NCBI RefSeq assembly: GCF_011761355.1 | Contig: NZ_JAASRW010000001.1 | Coordinates: 248,001-312,000 of the forward strand | DNA from: Paenibacillus lupini | GTDB taxonomy: Bacteria; Bacillota; Bacilli; Paenibacillales; Paenibacillaceae | DNA: 64,000 bases | Reading direction: 5' to 3' | Shown here: in pieces, positions 8,476-16,857 of the stretch | Layout of the letters: the number at the start of each line of letters is the position of its first letter | Position numbering within the stretch: the first letter of the stretch is position 1 | Notes under the pieces: model-generated | Database searches by the model: none | Seen by the model: the letters and a program-made list of their open reading frames with translations, nothing else | What the model was told of the DNA's origin: nothing | Position numbers and translations under genes: made by a program

Positions 8476-9222
8476 ATGTGGAATAAGAAGAAATTGAAGT
8501 CTGGTATTATGCTTGTCATTCTTACGGTTACTGTTCTTTCATTAAGCGGATGTATGTATCCGAAGAATGAGTTGAAGCAGAATCAGGCCGCGCCAAAGGA
8601 AGCGGTTCGTAATGTCCAGGCAGCCATTGATCAATATCAATCGGAAACAGGTATGCTTCCAATGAAGAACAGCGATGCAGATACGCCAATATATGAAAAG
8701 TTTCTCGTTGATTTTGCCCAACTGAAGAACAAAGGCTATTTGAGCAGTATTCCGACTGCAGCTTTCGAGAATGGCGGTAATTATTATTTCTTAATTATCA
8801 ATGAAGAGACCAAGCCGCAAGTCAAGCTGATGAATCTGAAGACTTATCAGCAAATCAATGACATTCAAAGCTGGGTTACTGAATACGCCAATAATCATAA
8901 TGGTGAGTGGCCGAAAGGTGAGCAAGCCTACCCGGGTTATTTCTACATAGATTACAAAGCGATGAACAAGAAAGCTCCTGATCTGCGCAGCGACTATTCC
9001 TATCAGACGCTTGCAGCAATCATGGACGAGCAAGGACATGTGTATATGGACTACGGAATTGATATTATGCAGACGATTCAGAAGAATGGTGAAGATGGTC
9101 TTACTGCGGATACTGATCTTCGCTCCATTTTGGCTGATGCTGATATGTTCGTACCGGTCAAAGCTCCCGTTTATCATTGGGTAAATAAGGAACCGCAAGC
9201 AGTAACGACACAGGCGAAATAA
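8476..9222 (+). CDS. YphF-like lipoprotein
   Basis: The 248-aa precursor has a lipoprotein signal: basic start, hydrophobic stretch at residues 10-22, and lipobox LSGC with C26 as the acylated cysteine. The mature part is soluble and would face outward on the membrane. The gene lies directly before spoIVA, as yphF does in B. subtilis, and the length is similar; I therefore call it YphF-like mainly on position and type. The ribosome binding site is GAGGAGGAG. A strong terminator follows. Confidence 0.65.
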   Translation: MWNKKKLKSGIMLVILTVTVLSLSGCMYPKNELKQNQAAPKEAVRNVQAAIDQYQSETGMLPMKNSDADTPIYEKFLVDFAQLKNKGYLSSIPTAAFENGGNYYFLIINEETKPQVKLMNLKTYQQINDIQSWVTEYANNHNGEWPKGEQAYPGYFYIDYKAMNKKAPDLRSDYSYQTLAAIMDEQGHVYMDYGIDIMQTIQKNGEDGLTADTDLRSILADADMFVPVKAPVYHWVNKEPQAVTTQAK

Positions 9223-9244
9223 CCGATAATCTATAGCTTTTGAT

Positions 9245-9289
9245 AAATCCTCATTACAGTCCGCAGCGGATCTGTAATGAGGATTTTTT
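9245..9289 (+). terminator. Intrinsic terminator before spoIVA
   Basis: Perfect 15-bp inverted repeat (AAATCCTCATTACAG / CTGTAATGAGGATTT), 12-nt loop, T6 tail. It isolates spoIVA transcription from the upstream genes. Confidence 0.92.
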
Positions 9290-9382
9290 GGTATAGAAAC
9301 TCTCTCTGGCTCATATAACTCAATCTTGGAAGGGCAAGAACGTGACCCGATTTAATAAAAAAAAGATTTCGTGAGGGAATCG

Positions 9383-9411
9383 GCATAATCGGTGAGCTAG
9401 GACAATATGAT
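9383..9411 (+). promoter_or_regulatory. Weak candidate sigma-E promoter for spoIVA
   Basis: GCATAAT, 14-nt spacer, AATATGAT about 100 bp before the start. This resembles the mother-cell sigma-E pattern (KMATATT, CATACAAT) at 6/7 and 5/8 positions. B. subtilis spoIVA is sigma-E dependent, which is the main reason to list it. Confidence 0.3.
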
Positions 9412-9510
9412 ATTACTAGTCCAACAAAGCTGTACGAGTTGCGTCGCTGGCCTGCCCTCTTGTCCGGTGGAAGGCGGCGAACCGGAAAATCAATTGGGAG
9501 GGGATATTCA

Positions 9511-10989
9511 GTGGAGAAAGTGGACATTTTCAAGGATATAGCCGAACGTACTGGCGGGGATATTTACCTCGGGGTAGTAGGGGCTGTCCGTACGGGCAAA
9601 TCAACGTTTATTAAACGGTTTATGGAGACGGTCGTGCTGCCGAATATTGCAAGCGAAGCCGAGCGTGTTAGAGCCGTTGATGAACTTCCTCAAAGCGCCG
9701 CGGGAAAAACTATCATGACAACTGAACCGAAATTCGTACCTAATCAAGCGGTACAGCTGCGGGTCAGCGAAGGTCTTGATGTGAACATCAGGCTGGTTGA
9801 TTGTGTTGGCTACGCCGTTGAAGGGGCGAAGGGCTATGAGGACGAGAATGGTCCTCGTATGATTACAACGCCTTGGTTCGATGAACCAATCCCGTTCCAA
9901 GAGGCGGCGGAGATTGGGACCAGGAAGGTTATTCAAGAGCATTCTACCTTAGGTGTAGTCGTAACAACTGACGGCTCTATTGCGGAAATTCCTCGCAGTT
10001 CTTACGTGGAAGCAGAAGAGCGTGTAATCAGTGAGCTGAAGGAAGTCGGCAAGCCATTCGTCCTCATTATTAACTCGACGCGTCCTCGCGGTGAAGAAGC
10101 GATTCAGCTTCGTGGTGAACTGCAGGCCAAATACGATATTCCGGTTATTACAATGAGCGTTGCGACAATGGGTGAAGAAGAAGTCATCTCTGTCCTGCGT
10201 GAAGTGCTCTACGAGTTCCCTGTTCATGAAGTCAATGTAAATCTGCCAAGCTGGGTTATGGTTCTTAATGAGAATCACTGGCTGCGCAGCAATTACGAAA
10301 ACTCCGTTCGTGATACAGTCAAAGATATCCGCAGATTAAGAGATGTTGATCGTGTTGTCTCTCAATTCTCGGAATATGACTTTATCGCAAGAGCCGGACT
10401 TAGTGGCATGAATATGGGGCAAGGTGTTGCTGAGATCGATCTGTACGCACCAGATGAGCTCTATGACCGCATCTTGATGGAGGTTGTTGGGGTTGAAATC
10501 CGCGGCAAGGATCATCTCCTCCAGCTGATGCAGGAATTCTCTCATGCGAAGCGGGAGTACGATCGGTTCGCAGAGGCGCTGGAGATGGTCAAAGCTACCG
10601 GTTACGGTATCGCTGCTCCTACGCTTGCTGAGATGGCACTGGATGAGCCAGAGCTTATCCGTCAAGGCTCACGCTTTGGCGTAAGGCTGAAAGCGACAGC
10701 GCCTTCGATTCATATGATCCGTGTCGATGTGGAATCAGAATTCGCACCGATTATCGGATCGGAGAAGCAGACCGAAGAGCTGGTTCGTTACTTAATGCAG
10801 GATTTCGAAGCAGATCCGATCAAGATCTGGGAGTCAGACATATTCGGCAGATCACTTCATTCCTTAGTGCGTGAAGGTATTCAAGGCAAAATCGCCATGA
10901 TGCCGGATAACGCCCGCTACAAGCTGCAGGAGACACTCGGAAGAATTATTAACGAGGGCTCTGGCGGTCTCATTGCTATCATTTTATAA
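9511..10989 (+). CDS. spoIVA: Stage IV sporulation protein A, coat morphogenetic ATPase
   Basis: SpoIVA polymerises around the forespore using ATP and forms the basement layer of the coat. A GTG start at 9511 is chosen because the product then begins MEKVDIFKDIAERTGGDIYL and is 492 aa long, the same as the B. subtilis protein; the frame continues open upstream but lacks a better site, and GGGAGGGG precedes the GTG. The Walker A loop GAVRTGKST has its lysine at residue 30. The middle and C-terminal domains run full length to the GGLIAIIL end. It has its own transcription unit, flanked by two terminators. Confidence 0.98.
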   Translation: MEKVDIFKDIAERTGGDIYLGVVGAVRTGKSTFIKRFMETVVLPNIASEAERVRAVDELPQSAAGKTIMTTEPKFVPNQAVQLRVSEGLDVNIRLVDCVGYAVEGAKGYEDENGPRMITTPWFDEPIPFQEAAEIGTRKVIQEHSTLGVVVTTDGSIAEIPRSSYVEAEERVISELKEVGKPFVLIINSTRPRGEEAIQLRGELQAKYDIPVITMSVATMGEEEVISVLREVLYEFPVHEVNVNLPSWVMVLNENHWLRSNYENSVRDTVKDIRRLRDVDRVVSQFSEYDFIARAGLSGMNMGQGVAEIDLYAPDELYDRILMEVVGVEIRGKDHLLQLMQEFSHAKREYDRFAEALEMVKATGYGIAAPTLAEMALDEPELIRQGSRFGVRLKATAPSIHMIRVDVESEFAPIIGSEKQTEELVRYLMQDFEADPIKIWESDIFGRSLHSLVREGIQGKIAMMPDNARYKLQETLGRIINEGSGGLIAIIL

Positions 10990-11000
10990 AGCTAGAAGGA

Positions 11001-11048
11001 AGAACGGTTGAACCGGCTTACATGCCGGATCAGCCGTTCTTTTTGTTT
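11001..11048 (+). terminator. Intrinsic terminator after spoIVA
   Basis: Interrupted stem AGAACGGTTGAACCGGC / GCCGGATCAGCCGTTCT with a 6-nt loop, followed by TTTTGTTTG. Confidence 0.85.
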
Positions 11049-11185
11049 GTAACAATTTATTCATTGCAATTATGCCTGACCGTTACTATAATGGCAATTG
11101 TTGCACAGTTCGATCTTTTTCGACAAAAGCAAGCTTGAAATGTTTCTTTTTTCCTATTTTAATGAAAATAATACTTAAATTCCGA

Positions 11186-11213
11186 TTGACATACTTGGTG
11201 AAAATGATATGAT
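11186..11213 (+). promoter_or_regulatory. Sigma-A promoter for the sugar-type ABC operon
   Basis: TTGACA, 16-nt spacer, TATGAT; the start codon of the binding-protein gene follows 55 bp downstream. I saw no cre box or clear operator near it. Confidence 0.75.
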
Positions 11214-11268
11214 AGCAAATAGATAATTCATCTATCATTTATGGTTAGAGAAAAAGGGAGAGAAGATC

Positions 11269-12390
11269 ATGAAAAAATGGGGTAAACTTTCTTTGACACT
11301 GCTTGTTGCCATTGTTCTTGTTATTGCATCGGCATGCGGCAACAGCAAAACGAACAACAATGATTCCGCTAACAACGCTGCAACGAACGCACCAGCGAAC
11401 GCGGCAGAGAACACATCCACAGGCAACAGCGAGCTGGATGCACTGAAAGGCAAGAAAGTCGCACTTGTTATGCAATTCAATACGGGCACATTCTCTTCAC
11501 AATATGTAGAAGGCGTGAAAGAACAAGTCGAGAAGTTCGGCGGCACAGCTCAAGTATTTGCTTCAGATAATGATCTAGCTAAAATGTCCTCTAACCTGGA
11601 TGCAGCAATTAACCAAGGCTTCGATGGTATTCTGATCGACCATGGCCAAGCTGGCGCATTGGAGCAAGGTATCAATAAAGCAAAAGAAAAAGGCATCAAA
11701 GTTGTTGTATTCGACGCTGATGTGAAAATTGACGGCGTACCAGTTCTGCAACAGGATGATCAAGCGATGGCTGATCTGACGCTAGAGCAGCTTGCGAAAG
11801 ACGCTGGCGGTAAAGGCAACATTGTTAAAGTATGGGTAGCAGGTTTTGCACCAATGGAACGCCGCCAAGTGGCATATAAAGCTTTCCAAGAAAAATATCC
11901 AGACATTAAACAAATCGCAGCTTTCGGTAACGCGAACAACCCTGCAATGGATACACAAGCACAAATGGAAGCAATTCTGAAGCAATACCCGAACAAAGGT
12001 GATATTACAGCGGTTTGGGCTGCATGGGATGAGTTTGCTAAAGGTGCTGCTCGTGCGATTCAACAAGCAGGCCGTACTGAAATTAAAGTATATGGTATCG
12101 ACATGAGTGATGAAGACTTGCAAATGATCCAAGATCCGGCTAGCCCATGGGTTGCATCGGCTGCTGTAGATCCAAAAGATATCGGCCGCGTTCAAGTTCG
12201 TACGCTTTATAAAGAATTCAAAGGCGAGCAAAATGATCCGCTTGTTGTACTGAATGCTGTTTATGTTCACCGTGATCAACTGCCTTCTGAGAAAGTAAGC
12301 ACGACTCAATTGTCCCAATACATCGATGGTTGGGGTAGCAGCACGCAGAACTATGAAGACTGGATGAAAGAACTGGAAGGTTCGAAATAA
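11269..12390 (+). CDS. Sugar-type ABC transporter substrate-binding lipoprotein
   Basis: The 373-aa protein has a lipoprotein signal ending IASAC (C23), an Asn/Ala-rich linker to about residue 50, then a two-lobed RbsB/Peripla_BP_4-type fold starting GKKVALVMQFNTGTFSSQYVEGV. Family members bind pentoses, galactose, autoinducer-2 or inositol; the ligand cannot be read from the sequence. It heads an operon with an RbsA-type ATPase and one RbsC-type permease. Strong codon bias suggests high expression. The spacer to the ATPase gene holds a single copy of the hairpin repeat described elsewhere. Confidence 0.9.
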   Translation: MKKWGKLSLTLLVAIVLVIASACGNSKTNNNDSANNAATNAPANAAENTSTGNSELDALKGKKVALVMQFNTGTFSSQYVEGVKEQVEKFGGTAQVFASDNDLAKMSSNLDAAINQGFDGILIDHGQAGALEQGINKAKEKGIKVVVFDADVKIDGVPVLQQDDQAMADLTLEQLAKDAGGKGNIVKVWVAGFAPMERRQVAYKAFQEKYPDIKQIAAFGNANNPAMDTQAQMEAILKQYPNKGDITAVWAAWDEFAKGAARAIQQAGRTEIKVYGIDMSDEDLQMIQDPASPWVASAAVDPKDIGRVQVRTLYKEFKGEQNDPLVVLNAVYVHRDQLPSEKVSTTQLSQYIDGWGSSTQNYEDWMKELEGSK

Positions 12391-12395
12391 GGCTT

Positions 12396-12430
12396 ATGCT
12401 TACGAAGCAAGAATTGTTTCACAATTCTTT
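12396..12430 (+). repeat. Hairpin repeat family, single short copy
   Basis: ATGCTTACGAAGCAAGAATT followed by GTTTCACAATTCTTT. AAGAATTGT (12409-12417) and ACAATTCTT (12421-12429) form a perfect 9-bp stem with a 3-nt loop. It has the same frame as the arrays before mtrB, ndk and ypjB, and it lies in the 65-bp gap between the binding-protein and ATPase genes. Confidence 0.85.
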
Positions 12431-12455
12431 TTAACGAAACGCTGGAGAGGTGCAC

Positions 12456-13973
12456 ATGATGAGTGTTGCAAAACAATTGCAAATGATGGGGATCCGGAAA
12501 GCTTTTTCCGGCGTCCCCGCCCTCCGCGACGTCGATTTTAATCTGCAAAGCGGCGAAGTTCATGCACTGCTCGGTGCTAATGGCGCCGGTAAGAGCACTT
12601 TGATGAAAATATTATCAGGTGCATATAGCCAGGACGAAGGTACCGTAACAATCGACGGGCGACAGGTTCATATTGATTCACCCGGGGATGCCAAACAGTT
12701 GGGCATCCATTGTGTCTATCAGGAAGTGGATACCGCTCTTGTTCCGCAGCTAAGCGTAGCAGAGAACGTTATGCTCGACCGAATTTCCAGTAAAGGCAGC
12801 AGCTTATGGCTGAACTGGCGCAAGCTGGAGAAGCAGGCTGAGGCGACCTTAGCACGGCTTGGTGCAACGATTCCGGTCAAGAAGAAGGCAGGAGAACTGA
12901 CGCTCGCTGAGAAGCAGCTTGTTTTGATCGCCAGACTACTTACCGAGCAAGCTAAATACGTTATTTTTGACGAGCCGACCGCACCGCTAAGCCTCGAGGA
13001 AGCGGAGCGGTTATTCCGTGTTATTGGGCAGCTCAAAGAGCAGGGAATAGGCATTGTGTTCATCTCCCACCGTCTGCCAGAGGTGTTCCAGCTCTGTGAC
13101 CGCATTACGGTTATGCGTGATGGGCAGCAGGTCCTGACGAAGCCTACTTCAGCTGTCACAATTGATGAAGTCGTACAAGCGATGCTTGGCCGAGTATTCG
13201 AGGAGGAGTTCCCGAAGGCGGAGGTCGCAATCGGCGAGCCGCTGCTTGAAGTATCCGGCATCTCACGCGGCCACCATGTAAGGAATGTCAGCTTTAACGC
13301 AAGAAGTGGTGAAATCGTTTCAATCGTAGGTCTTGTGGGTGCAGGTAAGACTGAGCTGTCTAGAGTACTGTTTGGTGCTGATCCTGCAGATCGAGGGACC
13401 GTATCGATCAGCAAGAGAGTCATAAACAACAGTGAACCAGCTGATGCTATCGCTGGAGGTGTTGTTCTTGTGCCGGAAGAGCGGCGCAAACAGGGTATTC
13501 TTGTAGGCGAATCTGTTCAAAACAATCTAAGCCTTCCGATTCTGAAGCTGTTGACGAAGAGCGGCTTTTTGTCCGGGAAGAAGGAGTCTAACAATGCAGA
13601 AGCGATTATCGGCAAGCTTGGTATAAAGACATCTTCACCTCAGCAGAAAACCGGCCATTTGAGCGGCGGCAATCAGCAGAAGGTATCGATAGGCAAATGG
13701 CTGCCAACAGGTGCAGAGGTGTATTTGTTCGACGAGCCGACAAAAGGCGTAGATATCGGCGCAAAAAGTGATATTTTCCGTATTATCGGATCACTTGCCG
13801 AGCAAGGAAAAGCAATTGTGTACTTAACATGTGAATTTGCAGAGGCTATGGGCATTGCCGACAGAATTCTTGTCATGTGCGACGGCGCATTGGTAAAGGA
13901 ATTTAAGCGCGGTGAAGCCACGCAGGAGCTGTTGATGCTGTATGCGAGCGGCGGCAAGGAGGAGCAGGCATGA
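12456..13973 (+). CDS. Sugar-type ABC transporter ATP-binding protein (RbsA/MglA-like)
   Basis: About 505 aa with two ABC domains in tandem. The first has Walker A GANGAGKST, a degenerate signature (LTLAEKQL) and Walker B with DEPTAPLS. The second has a degenerate Walker A GLVGAGKTE and a good signature LSGGNQQKV; this asymmetry is typical of the RbsA family. ATG codons at 12456 and 12459 both fit the GGAGAGG site, and a GTG at 12450 overlaps it. The gene ends in an ATGA overlap with the permease gene. Confidence 0.92.
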   Translation: MMSVAKQLQMMGIRKAFSGVPALRDVDFNLQSGEVHALLGANGAGKSTLMKILSGAYSQDEGTVTIDGRQVHIDSPGDAKQLGIHCVYQEVDTALVPQLSVAENVMLDRISSKGSSLWLNWRKLEKQAEATLARLGATIPVKKKAGELTLAEKQLVLIARLLTEQAKYVIFDEPTAPLSLEEAERLFRVIGQLKEQGIGIVFISHRLPEVFQLCDRITVMRDGQQVLTKPTSAVTIDEVVQAMLGRVFEEEFPKAEVAIGEPLLEVSGISRGHHVRNVSFNARSGEIVSIVGLVGAGKTELSRVLFGADPADRGTVSISKRVINNSEPADAIAGGVVLVPEERRKQGILVGESVQNNLSLPILKLLTKSGFLSGKKESNNAEAIIGKLGIKTSSPQQKTGHLSGGNQQKVSIGKWLPTGAEVYLFDEPTKGVDIGAKSDIFRIIGSLAEQGKAIVYLTCEFAEAMGIADRILVMCDGALVKEFKRGEATQELLMLYASGGKEEQA

Positions 13974-14959
13974 GAGAGAAGTCACTAGATTTCATTTTTA
14001 AATTTGGATCATTACTTGTTATTGCCTTAGTTATTCTATTCTTCTCGATGTGGGATGAGCATTTCTTTACTTACGCGAATTTGTCAGATATATTACGGTC
14101 GATTTCCATCACAACGTTTGTCGCAATTGGCGTTACGTTCTCCCTGACGGTTGATGGCTTTGACTTATCGGTAGGTTCTACTGTATCGTTAACTACAGTT
14201 GCGACAGCGGCTTTAATGGTTTGGTATGAGCAGCCACTCGTTGTTGTTATCATTGTTGCCCTGTTGATTGGTGCCATAGTGGGCTTGCTTAATGCGCTGC
14301 TTATCGTCAAAATCCGTATACCGGATATGCTGGCAACGCTGGCGGTTATGTACATCATTGGTGGTATTCATAAGACATACACAAAGGGTTATTCGATCTA
14401 TAACAACATGCCTATGCCGGACGGCTCTACAGCACCTGGCAAGTTTAGTGACTCCTTCCTGTGGCTAGGTCAAGGCAAATTGCTAGGAGTACCTGTACCG
14501 GTTGTGTTGATGGTCGTTGCAGTCATTCTCGTGCATTTGTTCTTCAAATACACAAGATGGGGTCGTCAAATGTACACAACTGGCGGCAATGAAGAAGCTG
14601 CCCGCCTGTCAGGTGTACGCGTACGCCGTATTCGTATGGCTGCTTATATCGCATCCGGTATTTTCGCAGCGATCGGCGGTATTTTATATGCTGCTCGGGT
14701 GGGTACTGGACAAATTGATGCAGGTGCTCCGATGATGATGGAATCAGTCGCTGCTGTATTTATCGGGTACTCCGTACTTGGAGCCGGCAGACCTAATGTA
14801 ATCGGTACATTCTTTGGCGCGATCTTGATTGGTGTGCTCTTGAATGGCATGACGATGATGAAGGTGCAATACTATGCGAATGACATTGTAAAAGGAACTG
14901 TGCTTGTCCTCGCGCTGGCTGTTACCTTTATTCATTTGTCCAGAAGACGCAGCGGATAA
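13970..14959 (+). CDS. Sugar-type ABC transporter permease (RbsC-like)
   Basis: The 329-aa polytopic membrane protein belongs to the BPD_transp_2 family: VDGFDLSVGSTVSL near residue 60 and the EAARLSGVRVRRIRMAAYI cytoplasmic coupling loop near 205 are characteristic. It would form a homodimeric channel with the upstream double ATPase. Only one permease gene is present, as in rbs-type systems. No clear terminator follows before the hbs promoter. Confidence 0.92.
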   Translation: MREKSLDFIFKFGSLLVIALVILFFSMWDEHFFTYANLSDILRSISITTFVAIGVTFSLTVDGFDLSVGSTVSLTTVATAALMVWYEQPLVVVIIVALLIGAIVGLLNALLIVKIRIPDMLATLAVMYIIGGIHKTYTKGYSIYNNMPMPDGSTAPGKFSDSFLWLGQGKLLGVPVPVVLMVVAVILVHLFFKYTRWGRQMYTTGGNEEAARLSGVRVRRIRMAAYIASGIFAAIGGILYAARVGTGQIDAGAPMMMESVAAVFIGYSVLGAGRPNVIGTFFGAILIGVLLNGMTMMKVQYYANDIVKGTVLVLALAVTFIHLSRRRSG

Positions 14960-15001
14960 GATGAAAAATAGATGAAAGTGTAGAGAACCTCTCTTGGCTA
15001 C

Positions 15002-15030
15002 TTGAAATTGGAAATCGCCTGTATTACTAT
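15002..15030 (+). promoter_or_regulatory. Candidate sigma-A promoter for hbs
   Basis: TTGAAA, 17-nt spacer, TACTAT, about 93 bp before the start codon. Confidence 0.5.
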
Positions 15031-15122
15031 AAGTTTGTTTGAGGTTGAGGTATATTTTTCAAGTATTCCGTTAATAAGAGGGATAAGATGACTCTTCATT
15101 TGTCTTTAGGGAGGTGAAACAA

Positions 15123-15398
15123 ATGAACAAAACCGATTTGATTAACAAAGTGGCTGAATTATCCGATCTGTCGAAGAAGGACGCAACGAAAGCTGTTGAT
15201 GCAGTATTCGAAGCGATTTCCGATGCACTTCAAAGCGGAGATAAAGTACAACTTGTAGGCTTTGGTAACTTTGAAGTTCGCGAACGTCAAGCTCGTAAGG
15301 GCCGTAACCCGCAAACTGGCGAAGAGATTGATATCGCTGCAAGCAAAATGCCTGCATTCAAGCCTGGTAAATCTCTCAAAGACCTCGTCTCCAATTAA
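15123..15398 (+). CDS. hbs: HU-family nucleoid protein
   Basis: The 91-aa protein ([20 protein letters not shown]...) is a standard HU: helical dimerisation half, [20 protein letters not shown] at the base of the DNA-binding arm, and the [11 protein letters not shown] end. The ATG at 15123 follows AGGGAGGTGA. In B. subtilis hbs lies directly after spoIVA and before mtrAB; here it is separated from spoIVA by the ABC transporter and followed by mtrB without folE (mtrA). An HU terminator follows. Confidence 0.97.
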   Translation: MNKTDLINKVAELSDLSKKDATKAVDAVFEAISDALQSGDKVQLVGFGNFEVRERQARKGRNPQTGEEIDIAASKMPAFKPGKSLKDLVSN

Positions 15399-15410
15399 TT
15401 GCTTTTGCAC

Positions 15411-15445
15411 AGCGTCCGAACGCCCAGCGTTCGGACGCTTTCGTT
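15411..15445 (+). terminator. Intrinsic terminator after hbs
   Basis: Perfect 13-bp stem (AGCGTCCGAACGC / GCGTTCGGACGCT), 3-nt loop, TTCGTTT tail. Confidence 0.85.
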
Positions 15446-15463
15446 TGTATAGACTACCAAGTC

Positions 15464-15493
15464 TTGCATGACGGAGCTGGTCTATAGTATAAT
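15464..15493 (+). promoter_or_regulatory. Sigma-A promoter of the mtrB leader
   Basis: TTGCAT, 18-nt spacer, TATAAT. Transcription from here would give a leader of about 315 nt containing the whole hairpin-repeat array before the mtrB start. Confidence 0.65.
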
Positions 15494-15527
15494 CGAGCGC
15501 AGCAATAGGATGCTAGAGCAGCCAAAG

Positions 15528-15803
15528 GCTTACGAAGCAAGAATTATCACAACTGGCTGAAGAAGCCATTTGTGTGACAATTCTTTAAAGCACACGCTTT
15601 CGAAGCAATGAAGTTTTCACAATGTGCCTTAACATGGCTATATTAGGCGATGATTCATTTAAAGCGGGATGCTTACGAAGTAAGAATTATCACAACTGGC
15701 TGAAGAAGCCATTTGTGTGACAATTCTATAAAGCACATGCTTTCGAAGCAATGAAGTCCTCACAATGTGCCTTAACATGGCTATATTAGGCGATGATTCA
15801 TTT
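15528..15803 (+). repeat. Hairpin repeat family, 2 x 143-bp tandem array before mtrB
   Basis: Two near-identical units, 15528-15670 and 15671-15803, with an exact 143-bp period. Each contains two modules. Module A starts GCTTACGAAGYAAGAATTA and closes with GACAATTCT, its arms enclosing an inner stem (TGGCT / AGCCA). Module B starts GCTTTCGAAGCAATGAA and closes with TTCATTT; AATGAA pairs with TTCATT. The second unit ends directly on the AGGAGG ribosome binding site of mtrB. Both units lie within the transcribed leader if the promoter upstream is used. Confidence 0.9.
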
Positions 15804-15816
15804 TAGGAGGGTTAAG

Positions 15817-16038
15817 ATGGAGCCGACTCAAGGCGATTACATCGTTATTAAAGCGAAGGATCAAGGCGTTCAAGTGATTGGACTCACGCGTGGTCAGGAT
15901 ACCAAGTTCCATCATACGGAGAAGCTGGACAAAAATGAAATATTGATCGTACAATTTACGGACCATACATCAGCGGTCAAAATCCGCGGCAAAGCTTCAG
16001 TTATGACCAAGCACGGTATTGTGGATACAGATCAATAA
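15817..16038 (+). CDS. mtrB: Trp RNA-binding attenuation protein TRAP
   Basis: The 73-aa protein carries the TRAP core [20 protein letters not shown] then [12 protein letters not shown] and [14 protein letters not shown], which includes the tryptophan pocket and the RNA-contacting KKR residues of the family. TRAP forms an 11-subunit ring that, with tryptophan bound, wraps (G/U)AG repeats in target RNAs. Its cognate target is visible at 25191-25243 in the trp leader. The AGGAGGGTTAAG site fixes the ATG at 15817. The usual partner folE is not adjacent. No anti-TRAP gene was seen in the window. Confidence 0.97.
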   Translation: MEPTQGDYIVIKAKDQGVQVIGLTRGQDTKFHHTEKLDKNEILIVQFTDHTSAVKIRGKASVMTKHGIVDTDQ

Positions 16039-16055
16039 TAATAGGAACGGACAAG

Positions 16056-16092
16056 CTCCCTCTCACGATATCGTGTGCAGGGAGTTTTTTTT
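16056..16092 (+). terminator. Intrinsic terminator after mtrB
   Basis: Stem CTCCCTC...CAGGGAG containing the palindrome CACGATATCGTG, followed by eight T. Confidence 0.88.
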
Positions 16093-16171
16093 GTGCATAG
16101 CTTGGCTACTTTGGTTGTAAAATGGGATATAAGGATCATTGGCAACGTAAATTGATCGGAGGGATTCCGTT

Positions 16172-16729
16172 ATGCGAAAAGCTTATCTCACAGCGCTTGG
16201 AGCTGCGCTAGCCGTAACAGCGGTTATTGGCTTGCTGCCTCACTCAGGTGTTGGCCCGGGCAAGGATAGGGGAGAGATTGCTGTATTCCATCCCTCCGAA
16301 ATGAAAAGACTGACGAGCAGTAACCTTGTTGATGCGTTAATTGGGCTGCAATTGACGGGAAGTGTAGATAAAGTGGAGTGGAGCCAAGCCGTGCTGACCG
16401 TGGAAATGCGTGCGGATGAGGATCAACAGATGGAACGCTGGTACAAGGATATGGAGAAGCTGATTCGATTGTCGTTCACCCAGATGGAAAATATTAACCG
16501 GCTGCTCATTCGATACGTGGATAAGAAGGAAAGCAGTCGATTATTGTTTGCAGCGGATGTTCGCCGTTCGGACAGCTGGCTGGAAGAAAATTTAAGTGAA
16601 CTTGCCGATGCGGATCCGCTTCATGATGAGCTCTGGAGAAAGCGGCTGCGCATTACTTATACCTCTGAGCTTGAGAAGCAGCTTGGTCCCATTGACACCT
16701 ATTCTACTGCGCCGCTCCGATCTTCATAG
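16172..16729 (+). CDS. Unknown membrane-anchored protein
   Basis: The 185-aa protein has one N-terminal hydrophobic segment (about residues 7-24) ending before LPHSGVGPG, which fits either a signal anchor or an uncleaved signal; the rest is charged and probably outside the membrane. I do not recognise the family. It lies between the mtrB terminator and hepS, is preceded by GGAGGGATT and is followed within 130 bp by hepS, so it may be part of the menaquinone cluster or independent. Confidence 0.6.
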   Translation: MRKAYLTALGAALAVTAVIGLLPHSGVGPGKDRGEIAVFHPSEMKRLTSSNLVDALIGLQLTGSVDKVEWSQAVLTVEMRADEDQQMERWYKDMEKLIRLSFTQMENINRLLIRYVDKKESSRLLFAADVRRSDSWLEENLSELADADPLHDELWRKRLRITYTSELEKQLGPIDTYSTAPLRSS

Positions 16730-16797
16730 AGGATTGTATCAAATTCATGAACAATTCTCAGTTACAGCTAGTATCGTATGCTCATTACATAAAGTTG

Positions 16798-16806
16798 TGC
16801 TATAAT
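16798..16806 (+). promoter_or_regulatory. Candidate extended -10 promoter for the hep/menaquinone operon
   Basis: TGCTATAAT, an extended -10 with perfect TATAAT, 52 bp before the hepS start. No good -35 box is visible at 16-18 nt. Confidence 0.5.
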
Positions 16807-16857
16807 AGTTTAGATTATTTAGCGGCGATTCCGCTTGTCTGTTCGGAGGCTTACCCC

